This document shows positions 20,955 to 33,885 of a stretch of 64,000 nt of DNA, in pieces. The translations under genes were made by a program, and so were the position numbers. The notes below the pieces were generated by a model. That model searched no databases, was not told the origin of the DNA, and worked only from the letters and a program-made list of their open reading frames with translations. The stretch lies in assembly GCF_051020985.1 (NCBI RefSeq), contig NW_027475130.1, forward strand, positions 11,674,001 to 11,738,000, in the 5' to 3' direction. The stretch comes from Nomia melanderi. Lineage: Eukaryota; Arthropoda; Insecta; Hymenoptera; Halictidae. Each line of letters begins with the position of its first letter. Positions within the stretch are counted from its first letter, which is position 1.

Positions 20955-23900
20955 ACCGGCCCCATGAGACTGTGGTTTTCTCGGCCCCTGGTGGTCCGAG
21001 GTCGTTCCCGCTGCACAGATTCATGCGCCAGGGCCTCCTACAGACAATGCACTTTGATTTATTGCGCTATCTGTAATAGCACCCGAGATATCAGCAGATA
21101 TATATTGGATTTTTCACTGACCCTGAGTGTCCGGCCCAATGAGGCGGTCGTTTTCTCGGCCCCTGGTGGTCCGAGGTCGTTCCCGCTGCACAGATTCATG
21201 CGCCAGGGCCTCCTGCAGATAATTCACTTTGGTTTATTGCGCTATCTCTAATAGCACCCGAGATATCAGCACATATATATTGGATTTTTCACTGACCCTG
21301 AGTATCCGGCCCCATGAGACGGTGGTTTTCTCGGCCCCTGGTGGTCCGAGGTCGTTCCAGCTGCACAGATTCATGCGCTAGGGCCTCCTACAGACAATTC
21401 ACTATGATTTATTGCGCTATCTTTAATAGCACCCGAGATATCACCGTATATATATTGGATTTTCCCCTGACCCTGAGTGTCCGGCCCCATGAGACGGTGG
21501 TTTTCTCGGCCCTTGGTGGTCCGAGGTCGTTCCCTCTGCACAGATTCATGCGCCAGGGCCCCCTGCAGATAATTCACTTTGGTTTAGTGCGCTATCTGTA
21601 AGAGCACCAGAGATGTCACCAGATATATGCTGGATTTTTACATGACATTAGGTGACGGATTCCGAATATCTGTAATTTTCTCGGCGCCTGGTGGTCCGAG
21701 GTCGTTCCTGCTGCTCAGATTAATACGCTAGGCCCTCCTGCAGATAATTCACTTTGGTTTATTGCGCTATCTCTAATAGCACTCGAGATATCACCAGATA
21801 TATATTGGATTTGTCCCAGACCCTGACAGTCCGGCCCCATTTGTCGGTGGTTTTCTCCGCCCCTGGTGGTCCGAGGTCGTTCCCGCTGCACAGATTCATG
21901 CGCCAGGGCCTCCTACAGACAATGCACTTTGATTTATTGCGCTATCTGTAATAGCACCCGAGATATCACCAGATATATATTGGATTTTACCCTGACCCTG
22001 AGTGTCCGGCCCCATGAGACAGTGGTTTTTTCGGCCCCTGGTGGTCCGAGGTCGTTCTCGCTGCACAGATTCATGCGCCAGGGCCTCCTACAGACAATGC
22101 AATTTGATTTATTGCGCTATCTGTAATAGCACCCGAGATATCAGCAGATATATATTGAATTATTAACTGACCCTGAGTGTCCAGCCCCATGAGACGGTCG
22201 TTTTCTCGGCCCCTGGTGGTCCGAGGTCGTTCCCGCTGCACAGATTCATGCGCCAGGGCCTCCTGCAGATAATTCACTTTGGTTTATTGCGCTATCTCTA
22301 ATAGCACTCGAGATATCACCAGATATATATTGGATTTTTCCCAGACCCTGACAGTCCGGCCCCATGTGTCGGTGGTTTTCTCGGCCCCTGGTGGTCCGAG
22401 GTCGTTCCCGCTGCACAGATTCATGCGCCAGGGCCTCCTACTGACAATTCACTTTGATTTATTGCGCTATCTGTAATAGCAGCCGAGATATCACCAGATA
22501 TATATTGGATTTTTCACTGACCCTGAGTGTCCGGCCCCATGAGGCGGTCGTTTCCTCGGCTCCTGGTGGTCCGAGGTCGTTCCCGCTGCACAGATTCATG
22601 CGCCAGGGCCTCCTACAGACAATGCACTTTGATTTATTGCGCTATCTGTAATAGCACCCGAGATATCACCAGATATATATTGGATTTTACCCTGACCCTG
22701 AGTGTCCGGCCCCATGAGACTGCGGTTTTTGCGGCCCCTGGTGGTCCGAGGTCGTTCCCCCTGCACAGATTCATGCGCCAGGTCCTCCTACAGACAATGC
22801 ACTTTGATTTATTGCGCTATCTGTAATAGCACCCGAGATATCAGCAGATATATATTGGATTTTTCACTGACCCTGAGTGTCCGGCCCCATGAGACTGTGG
22901 TTTTCTCGGCCCCTGGTCGTCCGAGGTCGTTCCCGCTGCACAGATTCATGCGCCAGGGCCTCCTACAGACAATGCACTTTGATTTATTGCGCTATCTGTA
23001 ATAGCACCCGAGATATCACCAGATATATATTGGATTTTACCCTGGCCCTGAGTGTCCGGCCCCATGAGACGGTCGTTGTCTCGGCCCCTGGAGGTCCGAG
23101 GACGTTTCCGCTGCAGAGATTCATGCGCCAGGGCCTCCTACAGGTAATGCACTTTGATTTATTGCGCTATCTGTAATAGCACCCGAGATATCACCAGATA
23201 TATATTGGATTTTACCTTGACCCTGACAGTCCGGCCCCATGTGTCGATGGTTTTCTCGGTCCCTCGTGGTCCGAGGTCGATCCTGCTGCACAGATTCTTT
23301 CGCCAGTGCCTCCTACAGGCAATGCACTTTGATTTATTGCGCTATCTCTAATAGCACCCGAGATATCACCAGATATATATTGGATTTTTCCCTGCCCCTT
23401 AGTATCCGGCCCCATGAGTCGGTGGTTTTCTCGGCCCCTGGTGGTCCCAGGTCGTTTCCGCTGCACAGATTCATGCGCCAGGGCCTCCTGCAGATAATTC
23501 ACTTTGGTTTATTGCGCTATCTCTAATAGCACCCGAGATATTACCAGATATATATTGGATTTTCCCCTGACCAAGAGTGTCCGGCCCCATGAGACTGTGG
23601 TTTTCTCGGCCCCCGGTGGTCCGAGGTCGTTCCCGCTGCACAGATTCATGCGCCAGGGACTCCTACAGACAATGCACTTTGGTTTATTGCGCTATCTGTA
23701 ATAGCACACGAGATATCACCAGATATATGCTGGATTATCACATGACCTTGGGTGACGGATTCCGAATATCTGTAATTTTCTCGGCCCCTGGTGGTCCGAG
23801 GTCGTTCCTGCTGCACAGATTCATTCGCCAGTGCCTCCTACAGGCAATGCACTTTGATTTATTGCGCTATCTCTAATAGCACCCGAGATATCACCAGATA

Positions 23901-25030
23901 TATATTGGATTTTACCCTGACCTTGACTGTCCGGCCCCATGTGTCGGTGATTTTCTGGGTCCCTGGTGGTCCGAGGTAGATCCCGCTGCACAGATTCATG
24001 CGACAGGGCCTCCTGCAGACAATGCACTTTGATTTATTGCGCTATCTATAATAGCACCCGAGATATCACCAGATATATTCTGGATTTTTACATGACCTTG
24101 GGTGTCCGGCCTCATGTGTCGGTGGTTTTCTCGGCCCCTGGTGGTCCGACGTCGTTCCCGCTGCACAGATTCATGCGCCAGGGCCTCCTACAGATAATTC
24201 ACTTTGGTTTATTGCGCTATCTCTAATAGCAACCGAGATATCACCAGATATATAATGGATTTTTCCCTGACCCTGACAGTCCGGCCCCATGAAACGGTGG
24301 TTTTCTCGGCTCCTGGTGGACCGAGGTGGTTCCTGCTGCACAGATTCATGCGCCAGGGCCTCCTACAGATAATTCACTTTGGTTTATTGCGCTATCTCTA
24401 ATAGCAACCGAGATATCACCAGATATATATTGGATTTTTCCCCGACCCTGAGCGTCCGGCCCCATGTGACGGTGGTTTTCTCTGCCCCTCGTGGTCCGAG
24501 GTCGTTCCCGCTGCACAGATGCATGCGCCAGGGCATCTTGCAGACAATTCACTTTGGTTTATTGCGCTATCTCTAATAGCACCCGAGATATCATCAGATA
24601 TATACTGGATTTTTCCCCGACCCTGAGTGTCCGGCCCCATGGGACGTTGGTTTTCTCGGCCCCTGGTGGTCCGAGGTCGTTCCCGCTGCACAGATGCATG
24701 CGCCAGGGCCTCTTGCAGACAATTCACTTTGGTTTATTGCGCTATCTCTAATAGCTCCCGAGATATCACCAGATATATATTGGATTTTTCCCCGACCCTG
24801 AGTGTCCGGCCCCATGAGACGGTGGTTTTCTCGGCCCCTGGTGGTCCGAGGTCGTTGCCGCAGCACAGATTCATGCGCCAGGGCCTCCTGCAGATAACTC
24901 GCTTTGGTTTATTGCGCTATCTCTAATGGCACCCGAGATATCACCTGATATATATTGGATTTTTCCCCGACCCTGAGCGTCCGGCCCCATGAGACGGTGG
25001 TTTTCTGTGCCCCTCGTGGTCCGAGGTCGA
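20955..25030 (+). repeat. More individual monomers, few near-identical long copies
   Basis: About 23 monomers of mixed A, B and recombinant type. I found no long near-identical partner for most of this stretch. Local resemblances exist: 21,570-21,850 to 19,470-19,750 (offset 2,100), and 22,130-22,280 to 20,030-20,180 (offset 2,100). The divergent block occurs at 21,650 and 23,750. From about 24.4 kb monomers with CCCCGACCCTGAG and GCAACCGAGATATC appear. Confidence 0.75.
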
Positions 25031-25830
25031 TCCTGCTGCACAGATTCATGCGCCAGGGACTCCTACAGATAATGCACTTTGATTTATTGCGCTATCTCTA
25101 ATAGCAGCCGAGATATCACCAGATATATATTGGATTTTACACTGACCCTTAGTATCCGGCCCCATGAGTCGGTGGTTTTCTCGGTCCCTGGTGGACCGAG
25201 GTCGTTCCCGCTGCACAGATTCATGCGCAAGGGTCTCATACGGACAATGCACTTTGATTTATTGCGCTATCTCTAATAGCACCCGAGATATCACCAGATA
25301 TATATTGGATTTTACCCTGACCGTGACAGTCCGGCCCCATGTGTCGGTGAATTTCGGGGTCCCTGGTGGTCCGAGGTAGATCCCGCTGCACAGATTCATG
25401 CGACAGGGCCTCCTGCAGACAATGCACTTTGATTTATTGTGCTATCTATAATAGCACCCGAGATATAACCAGATATATTCTGGATTTTTACATGACCTTG
25501 GGTGTCCGGCCTCATGTGTCGGTGGTTTTCTCGGCCCCTGGTGGTCCCACGTCGTTTCCGCGGCACAGATTCATGCGCAAGGGCCTCCTGCAGATAATTT
25601 ACTTTGATTTATCGCGTTATCTCTAATAGCACCCGAGATATCACCAGATATATACTGGATTTTTGCATGACCTTGGGTGTCCGGCCTCATGTGTCGGTGG
25701 TTTTCTCGGCCCCTGGTTGTCCGAGGTCGTTCCTGCTGCCCAGATTCATGCGCCAGGGCCTCCTACAGACAATGCACTTTGGTTTATTGCGCTATCTGTA
25801 ATAGCACCCGAGATATCACCAGATATATGC
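25030..25830 (+). repeat. 0.8-kb segment, copy 1 (recurs at about 29,230-30,030)
   Basis: The order of distinctive monomers, with CAAGGGTCTCATACGG (25,226), GTGAATTTCGGGG (25,347), GATATAACCAGATATATTCTGG and TTTATCGCGTTATC (25,609), recurs at +4,199 bp, that is 24 monomers minus the single-base deletion at 28,683. The copies differ at several bases, so this duplication looks older than those in the left part. Confidence 0.78.
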
Positions 25831-27607
25831 TGGATTTTTCCCTAACCCTGAGTGTCCGGCCCAATGAGACGGTGGGTTTCTCGGCCCCTGGTGGTCCGAG
25901 GTTGTTCCCGCAGCACAGATTCATGCGCCAGGGCCTCCTGCAGATAATTCACTTTGGTTTATTGCGCTATCTCTAATAGCACCCGAGATATCACCAGATA
26001 TATATTGGCTTTTCCCCTGACCCTGAGTGTCCGGCCCCGTGAGACTGCGGTTTTCTCGGCCCCTGGTGGACCGAGGTCGTTCCCGCTGCACAGATTCATG
26101 CGCCAGGGCCTCCTACAGACAATGGACTTTGATCTATTGCGCTATCTGTAATAGCACCTGAGATATCACCAGATATATATTGAATTTTCCCCTGACCCTG
26201 AGTGTCCGGCCCCATGAGACTGTGGTTTTCTCGGCCCCTGGTGGTCCGAGGTCGTTCCCGCTGCACAGATTCATGCGCCAGGGCCTTCTACAGACAGTGC
26301 ACTTTGATTTATTGGGCTATCTGTAATAGCACCCGAGATATCACCTGATATATATTGGATTTTTCCCTGACCCTGAGTGTCCGGCCCAATGAGACGGTGG
26401 GTTTCTCGGCCCCTGGTGGTCCGAGGTTGTTCCCGCAGCACAGATGCATGCGCCAGGGCCTCCTGCAGATAACTCGCTTTGGTTTATTGCGCTATCTCTA
26501 ATGGCACCCGAGATATCACCTGATATATATTGGATTTTCCCCTGACCCTGAGTGTCCGGCACCATGAGACGGTGGTTTTCTCGGCCCCTGGTGATCCGAG
26601 GTCCTTCCCGCTGCACAGATTCATGCGCCAGGGCCTCCTGCAGATAATTCACTTTGGTTTATTGCGCTATCTCTAATAGCACCTGAGATATCACCAGATA
26701 TATATTGGCTTTTCCCCTGACCCTGAGTGTCCGGCCCCCTGAGACGGTGGTTTTCTCGGCCCCTGGTGGTGCGAGGTCGTTCCCGCTGCACAGATTCATG
26801 CGCCAGGGCCTCCTACAGACAATGCACTTTGATTTATTGCGCTATCTGTAATAGCACCCGAGATATCACCAGATATATATTGGATTTTTCCATGACCCTG
26901 AGTGTCCGGCCCCATGAGACTGCGGTTTTCTCGGCCCATGGTGGTCCGAGGTCGTTCCCGCTGCACAGATTCATGCGCCAGGGCCTCCTACAGACAATGC
27001 ACTTTGATTCATTGCGCTATCGGTAATAGCACCCGAGATATCACCAGATATATATTGGATTTTTACATGACCCTGAGTGTCCGGCTCCATTTGACGGTGG
27101 TTTGCTCGGCCCCTGGTGGTCCGAGGTCGTTCCCGCTGCACAGATTCATGCGCCAGGGCCTCCTACAGACAATGGACTTTGATTGATTGCGCTATCTGTA
27201 ATAGCACCCGAGATATCAACAGATATATATTGGATTTTTCCATGACCCTGAGTGCCCGGCCCCATGAGACGGTGGTTTTCTCGGCCCCTGGTGGTCCGAG
27301 GTCGTTCAAGCTGCACAGATTCATGCGCCAGGGCCTCCTCCAGATAATTCACTTTGGTTTATTGCGCTATCTGTAATAGCACCCGAGATATCACCAGATA
27401 TATATTGGATTTTTCCCTGACCCTGAGTGTCCGGCCCAATGAGACGGTGGGTTTCTCGGCCCCTGGTGGTCCGAGGTTGTTCCCGCTGCACAGCTGCATG
27501 CGCCAGGGCCTCTTGCAGATAACTCACTATGGTTTATTGCGCTATCTCTAATAGCACCCGAGATATCACCAGATATATATTGGATTTTTCCCCGACCCTG
27601 AGTGTCC
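25831..27607 (+). repeat. Individual monomers, ten units
   Basis: Monomers with no long near-identical partner noticed. Private or rare variants include GGCTTTTCCCC (26,008), GGCCCCGTGAGACTGCGG (26,032), CGCTATCGGTAATAG (27,015), TTTGACGGTGGTTTGCTCGG (27,090) and GATTGATTGCGC (27,181). All keep the 175-bp length. Confidence 0.75.
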
Positions 27608-28370
27608 GGCCCCATGAGACGGTGGTTTTCTCGGCCCCTGGTGGTCCGAGGTCGTTGCCGCTGCACAGATTCATTCGCCAGTGCCTCCTACAGACAATGC
27701 ACTTTGAGTTATTGCGCTATCTCTAATAGCACCCGAGATATCATCAGATATATATTGGATTTTTCCCCGACCCTGAGTGTCCGGCCCCATGAGACGGTGG
27801 TTTTCTCGGACCCTAGTGGTCCGAGGTCGTTGCCGCTGCACAGATTCATACGCCAGGGCCCACTGCAGATAATTCAGTTTGGTTTAGTGCGGTATCTGTA
27901 AGAGCACCCGAGACATCACCAGATATATATTGGATTTTTCCCTCACCCTGAGTGTCCGGCCCCATGTGTCGGTGGTTTTCTCGGCCCCTGGTGGTCCGAG
28001 GTCGATCGTGCTACACAGATTCATGCGCCAGGGCCTCCTACAGATAATGCACTTTGATTTATTGCGCTATCTCTAATAGCAGCCGAGATATCACCAGATA
28101 TATATTGGATTTTACACTGACCCTTAGTATCCGGCCCCATGTGTCGGTGGTTTTCTCGGCCCCTGGTAGACCGAGGTCGTTCCCGCTGCACAGATTCATG
28201 CGCAAGGGTCTCATACGGACAATGCACTTTGATTTATTGCGCTATCTCTAATAGCACCCGAGATATCACCAGATATATATTGGATTTTACCCTGACCTTG
28301 ACAGTCCGGCCCCATGTGTCGGTGATTTTCGGGGTCCCTGGTGGTCCGAGGTAGATCCCGCTGCACAGAT
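27608..28370 (+). repeat. 763-bp segment, copy 1 of a seven-monomer-offset repeat
   Basis: Bases 27,608-28,370 recur at 28,832-29,594. The offset is 1,224 bp, seven monomers less the one-base deletion at 28,683. No difference was noticed by eye. Shared private features are GGACCCTAGTGG, CATACGCCAGGGCCCACTGC, TTTAGTGCGGTATCTGTAAG, GAGACATCACC and ATCGTGCTACACAG. Confidence 0.87.
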
Positions 28371-28831
28371 GCATTCGCCAGGGCGTCCTGCAGATAATTC
28401 CCTTTGGCTTATTGCGCTATCTCTAATAGCACCCGAGATATCACCAGATATATATTGGATTTTCCCCTGACCCTGAGTGGCCGGCCCCATGAGACGGTGG
28501 TCTTCTCGGCCCCTGGTGGTCCGAGTTCGTTCCGGCTGCACAGATTCATGCGCCAGGGCCTCCTACAAGTAATGCACTTTGATTTATTGCGCTATCTGTA
28601 ATAGCACCCGAGATATCACCAGATATATATTGGATTTTTCCCTGACCCTGAGTGTCCGGCCCCATGAGACGGTGGTTGTCTCGCCCCTGGTGGTCCGAGG
28701 TCGTTCCCGCTGCACAGATTCATGCGCCAGGGCCTCCTACAGACAATGCACTTTGATTTATTGCGCTATCTCTAATAGCACCCAAGATATCACCAGATAT
28801 ATATAGGATTTTTCCCTGACCCTGACTGTCC
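28371..28831 (+). repeat. Monomers between the 763-bp copies
   Basis: Two and a half monomers with GAGTGGCCGGCCCC (28,475), GTTCGTTCCGGC, CCTACAAGTAATGC (28,562), the one-base deletion at 28,683 and ATATATAGGATTTTTC (28,798). Confidence 0.78.
28678..28688 (+). other. Second one-base deletion at monomer position 159-160
   Basis: GTCTCGCCCCTGG replaces GTCTCGGCCCCTGG. This is the same monomer position as the deletion near 18,009, and both copies also carry GTTGT in place of GTTTT just upstream, which argues for shared descent or transfer rather than two independent losses. Confidence 0.9.
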
Positions 28832-29594
28832 GGCCCCATGAGACGGTGGTTTTCTCGGCCCCTGGTGGTCCGAGGTCGTTGCCGCTGCACAGATTCATTC
28901 GCCAGTGCCTCCTACAGACAATGCACTTTGAGTTATTGCGCTATCTCTAATAGCACCCGAGATATCATCAGATATATATTGGATTTTTCCCCGACCCTGA
29001 GTGTCCGGCCCCATGAGACGGTGGTTTTCTCGGACCCTAGTGGTCCGAGGTCGTTGCCGCTGCACAGATTCATACGCCAGGGCCCACTGCAGATAATTCA
29101 GTTTGGTTTAGTGCGGTATCTGTAAGAGCACCCGAGACATCACCAGATATATATTGGATTTTTCCCTCACCCTGAGTGTCCGGCCCCATGTGTCGGTGGT
29201 TTTCTCGGCCCCTGGTGGTCCGAGGTCGATCGTGCTACACAGATTCATGCGCCAGGGCCTCCTACAGATAATGCACTTTGATTTATTGCGCTATCTCTAA
29301 TAGCAGCCGAGATATCACCAGATATATATTGGATTTTACACTGACCCTTAGTATCCGGCCCCATGTGTCGGTGGTTTTCTCGGCCCCTGGTAGACCGAGG
29401 TCGTTCCCGCTGCACAGATTCATGCGCAAGGGTCTCATACGGACAATGCACTTTGATTTATTGCGCTATCTCTAATAGCACCCGAGATATCACCAGATAT
29501 ATATTGGATTTTACCCTGACCTTGACAGTCCGGCCCCATGTGTCGGTGATTTTCGGGGTCCCTGGTGGTCCGAGGTAGATCCCGCTGCACAGAT
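28832..29594 (+). repeat. 763-bp segment, copy 2
   Basis: Second copy of 27,608-28,370. At 29,595 the sequence passes into material that matches about 25,396 onward, so this is also a junction between two source segments. Confidence 0.87.
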
Positions 29595-30039
29595 TCATGC
29601 AACAGGGCCTCCTGCAGACAATGCACTTTGATTTATTGCGCTATCTATAATAGCACCCGAGATATAACCAGATATATTCTGGATTTTTACATGACCTTGG
29701 GTGTCCGGCCTCATGTGTCGGTGGTTTTCTCGGCCCCTGGTGGTCCGACGTCGTTTCCGCGGCACAGATTCATGCGCAAGGGCCTCCTGCAGATAATTCT
29801 CTTTGATTTATCGCGTTATCTCTAATAGCACCCGAGATATCACCAGATATATACTGGATTTTTGCATGACCTTGGGTGTCCGGCCTCATGTGTCGGTGGT
29901 TTTCTCGGCCCCTGGTTGTCCGAGGTCGTTCCTGCTGCCCAGATTCATGCGCCAGGGCCTCCTACAGACAATGCACTTTGGTTTATTGCGCTATCTGTCA
30001 TAGCACCCGAGATATCACCAGATATATGCTGGATTATCA
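29595..30039 (+). repeat. Continuation of the 0.8-kb segment, copy 2
   Basis: This part matches 25,396-25,840 at +4,199 bp, including GATATATTCTGG, TTTATCGCGTTATC and CTGCTGCCCAG. It ends near 30,030, where the divergent block begins instead of the TTTTTCCCTAACC seen near 25,835. Confidence 0.8.
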
Positions 30040-33000
30040 CATGACCTTGGGTGACGGATTCCGAATATCTGTAATTTTCTCGGCCCCTGGTGGTCCGAGG
30101 TCGTTCCTGCTGCACAGATTCTTTCGCCAGTGCCTCATGCAGACAATGCACTTTGATTTATTGCGCTATCTATAATAGCACCCGGGATATAACCAGATAT
30201 ATTCTGGATTTTTACATGACCTTGGGTGTCCGGCCTCATGTGTCGGTGGTTTTCTCGGCCCCTGGTGGTCCCACGTCGTTCCCGCGGCACAGATTCATGC
30301 GCAAGGGCCTCCTGCAGATAATTCACTTTGATTTATCGAGCTATCTCTAATAGCACCCGAGATATCACCAGATATATATTGGATTTTCCCCTGACCCTGA
30401 GTGTCCGGAGCCGTGAGACTGCGGTTTTCTCGGCCCCTGGTGGTCCGAGGTCGTTCCCGCTGCACAGATTCATGCGCCAGGGCCTCCCACACACAATGGA
30501 CTTTGATTTATTGCGCTATCTCTAATAGCACCCGAGATATCATCAGATATATACTGGATTTTTCCCCGACCCTGAGTGTCCGGCCCCATGGGACGGTGGT
30601 TTTCTCGGCCCCTGGTGGTCCGAGGTCGTTCCCGCTGCACAGATTCATTTGCCAGTGCCTCCTACAGACAATGCACTTTGAGTAATTGCGCCATCTCTAA
30701 TAGCACCCGAGATATCACCAGATATATGCTGGATTATCACATGACCTTGGGTGACGGATTCCGAATATCTGTAATTTTCTCGGCCCCTGGTGGTCCGAGG
30801 TCGTTCCTGCTGCACAGATTCATTCGCCAGTGCCTCCTACAGGCAATGCACTTTGATTTATTGCGCTATCTCTAATAGCACCCGAGATATCACCAGATAT
30901 ATATTGGATTTTTCCCTGCCCCTTAGTATCCGGCCCCATGAGTCGGTGGTTTTCTCGGTCCCTGGTGGTCCGAGGTCGTACCCGCTGCACAGATTCATGC
31001 GCAAGGGTCTCATACGGACAATGCACTTTGATTTATTGCGCTATCTCTAATAGCACCCGAGATATCACCAGATATATATTGGATTTTCCCCTGACCCTGA
31101 GTGTCCGGCCCCGTGAGACTGCGGTTTTCTCGGCCCCTGGTGGTCCGTGGTCGTTCCCGCTGCACAGATTCATGCGCCAGGGCCTCCCACAGACAATGGA
31201 CTTTGATATATTGCGCTATCTGTAATAGCACCCGAGATATCAACAGATATATATTGGATTTTTCCATGACCCTGAGTGTCCGGCCCCATGAGACGGTGGT
31301 TTCCTCGGCCCCTGGTGGTGCGAGGTCGTTCCCGCTGCACAGATTCATGCGCCAGGGCGTGCTACAGATAATGCACTTTGATTTATTGGGCTATCTGTAA
31401 TAGCACCCGAGATATCACCAGATATATATTGGATTTTTCCCTGACCCTGAGTGTCCGGCCCCATGAGACGGTGGTTTTCTCGGCCCCTGGTGGTCCGAGG
31501 TCGTTCCCGCTGCACAGATTCATGCGCCAGAGCCTCCTGCAGATAATGCACTCTGGTTTATTGCGCTATCTCTAATAGCACCCGAGATGTCACCAGATAT
31601 ATATTGAATTTTCCCCAGACCCTGAGTGTCCGGCACCATGAGACTGTGGTTTTCTCGGCCCATGGTGGTCCGAGGTCGTTCCCGCTGCACAAATTCATGC
31701 GCCAGGGCCTCCTACAGAAAATGCACATTGATTTATTGGGCTATCTGTAATAGCACCCGAGATATCACCAGATATATATTGAATTTTCCCTGACCCTGAG
31801 TGTCCGGCCCCATGAGACGGTGGTTGTCTCGGCCCCTGGTGGTCGGAGGTCGTTCCCGCTGCACAGATGCATGCGCCAGGGCCTCCTGCAGATAATTCAC
31901 TTTGGTTTATTGCGCTATCTGTAATAGCACCCAAGATATCACCAGATATATATTGGATTTTTCCCTGACCCTGAGTGTCCGGCCCCATGAGACTGTTGTT
32001 TTCTCGGCCCCTGGTGGTCCGAGGTCCTTCCCGCTGCACAGATTCATGCGCCAGGGCCTCCTACAGACAATGCACTTTGATTTATTGCGCTATCTCTAAT
32101 AGCACCCGAGATAGCGCCAGATATATATAGGATTTTCCCCTGACCCTGAGTGTCCGGCCCCATGAGACGGTGGTTTTCTCGGCCCCTGGTGGTACGAGGT
32201 CGTTCTCGCAGCACAGATTCATTCGCCAGGTCCTCCTGCAGATAATTCACATTGATTTATTGCGCTATCTGTAATAGCACCCGAGATATCACCACATATA
32301 TATTGGATTTTTCCCTGACCCTGACTGTCCGGCCCCATGTGACGGTGGTTTTCTCGGCCCCTGGTGGTCCGAGGTCCTTCCCGTTGCACACATTCATGCG
32401 CCAGGGCCTCCTACAGACAATGCACTTTGATTTATTGGGCTATCTCTAATAGCACCGGAGATATCATCAGATACATCCTGGGTATTTACATGACCTTGGG
32501 TGTCCGGCGCCATGTGTCGGTGGTTTTCTCGGCCCCTGGTGGTCCGAGGACGTTCCCGCTGCCCAGTTTCATGCGCCAGCGCCTCCTACAGACAATGCAC
32601 TTTGATTTATTGCGCTACCTGTAATAGCACCCAAGATATCACCAGATATATATTGGATTTTTCCCTGTCCCTGAGTGTCCGGCCCCATGAGACGGTGGTT
32701 TTCTCGGCCCCTTGTGGTCCGAGGTCCTTCCCGCTGCACAGATGCATGCGCCATGGCCTCCTTCAGATAATTCACTTTGGTTAATTGCGCTATCTCTAAT
32801 AGCACCCGAGATATCACCAGATATATATTGGATTTTCCCCTGACCCTGAGTGTCCGGCCCCATGAGACGGTGGTTTTCTCGGCCCCTGGTGGTCCGAGGT
32901 CGTTCCCGCGGGCCAGATTCATGCGCCAGGGCCTCCTACAGAGAATGCACTTTGATTTATTGCGCTATCTGTAATAGCGCCCGAGATACCACCACATATA

Positions 33001-33390
33001 TATTGGATTTTTCCCTGACCCTGACTGTCCGGCCCCATGGGACGGTGGTTTTCTCGGCCCCTGGTGATCCGAGGTCCTTCCCGCTGCACAGATTCATGCG
33101 CCAGGGCCTCCTGCAGATAATTCACTTTGGTTTATTGCGCTATCTCTAATAGCACCCGAGATATCACAAGATATATATTGGATTTTCGCCTGACCCTGAG
33201 TGTCCGGCCCCATGTGACTGTGGTTTTCTCGGCCCCTGGTGGTCCGAGGTCGTTCCCGCTGCCCAGATTCATGCGTCAGGGCCTCCTACAGACAATACAA
33301 TTTGATCTATTGCGCTATCTGTAATAGCACCCGAGATATCACCAGATATATATTGTATTTTTTCCTGACCCTGAGTGTCCGGCTCCATGA
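30040..33390 (+). repeat. Individual monomers with two divergent-block copies
   Basis: About 19 monomers, mostly without a long near-identical partner. The divergent block occurs near 30,050 and 30,750. Rare forms include CGGAGCCGTGAG (30,407), GGGCGTGCTACAG (31,356), GATAGCGCCAG (32,111), ATACATCCTGGGTATTTACA (32,471) and GCGGGCCAGATTC (32,908). Confidence 0.75.
31782..31796 (+). other. One-base deletion in the C run at monomer position about 116
   Basis: GAATTTTCCCTGACC is one base shorter than the usual GAATTTTCCCCTGACC. The register shifts by one from here. Confidence 0.87.
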
Positions 33391-33885
33391 GACGGTGATT
33401 TTCTCGGCCCCTGGTGGTCCGAGGTCGTTCCCGCTGCCCAGATTCATGCGCTAGGGCCTCCTACAGACAATGCACTTTGGTTTTATGCGCTATCTCTAAT
33501 AGCACCCAAGATATCACCAGATATTTGCTGGATTTTTACATGACCTTGGGTGACGGATTCCGAATATCTGTAATTTTCTCAGCCACTGGTGGTCCGAGGT
33601 CGTTCCTGCGGCACAGATTCATTCGCAAGGGCCTCCTACAGACAATGCACTTTGATTTATTGCGCGATCTGTAATAGCACCCGAGATATCACCAGATATA
33701 TATTGGGTTTTCCCCTGACCCTGAGTGTCCGGACCCATGAGACGGTGGTTTTCTCGGCCACTGGTGGTCCGAGGTCGTTCCTGCGGCACAGATTCATTCG
33801 CAGGGGCCTTCTACAGACAATGCACTTTGGTTTATTGCGCTATCTGTAATAGCACCAGAGATATAACCAGATATATATTGGATTT
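33391..33885 (+). repeat. Eleven-monomer-offset repeat, copy 1
   Basis: About 495 bp that recur at 35,316-35,810 (offset 1,925 bp). It contains a divergent-block monomer (block near 33,548) flanked by GCGCTAGGGCC and by CTGCGGCACAG with TTGCGCGATCTG. Few differences were noticed, for example GGTTTTATGCGC versus GGTTTTTTGCGC. Confidence 0.82.

Noticed and set aside
32569..32922. 117-codon minus-strand open frame, and the similar 112-114-codon frames near 31,010-31,348 and 31,695-32,039
   Set aside because: They arise where chance substitutions or the one-base deletion near 31,790 remove a stop. The protein sequence is the usual antisense reading of the monomer.
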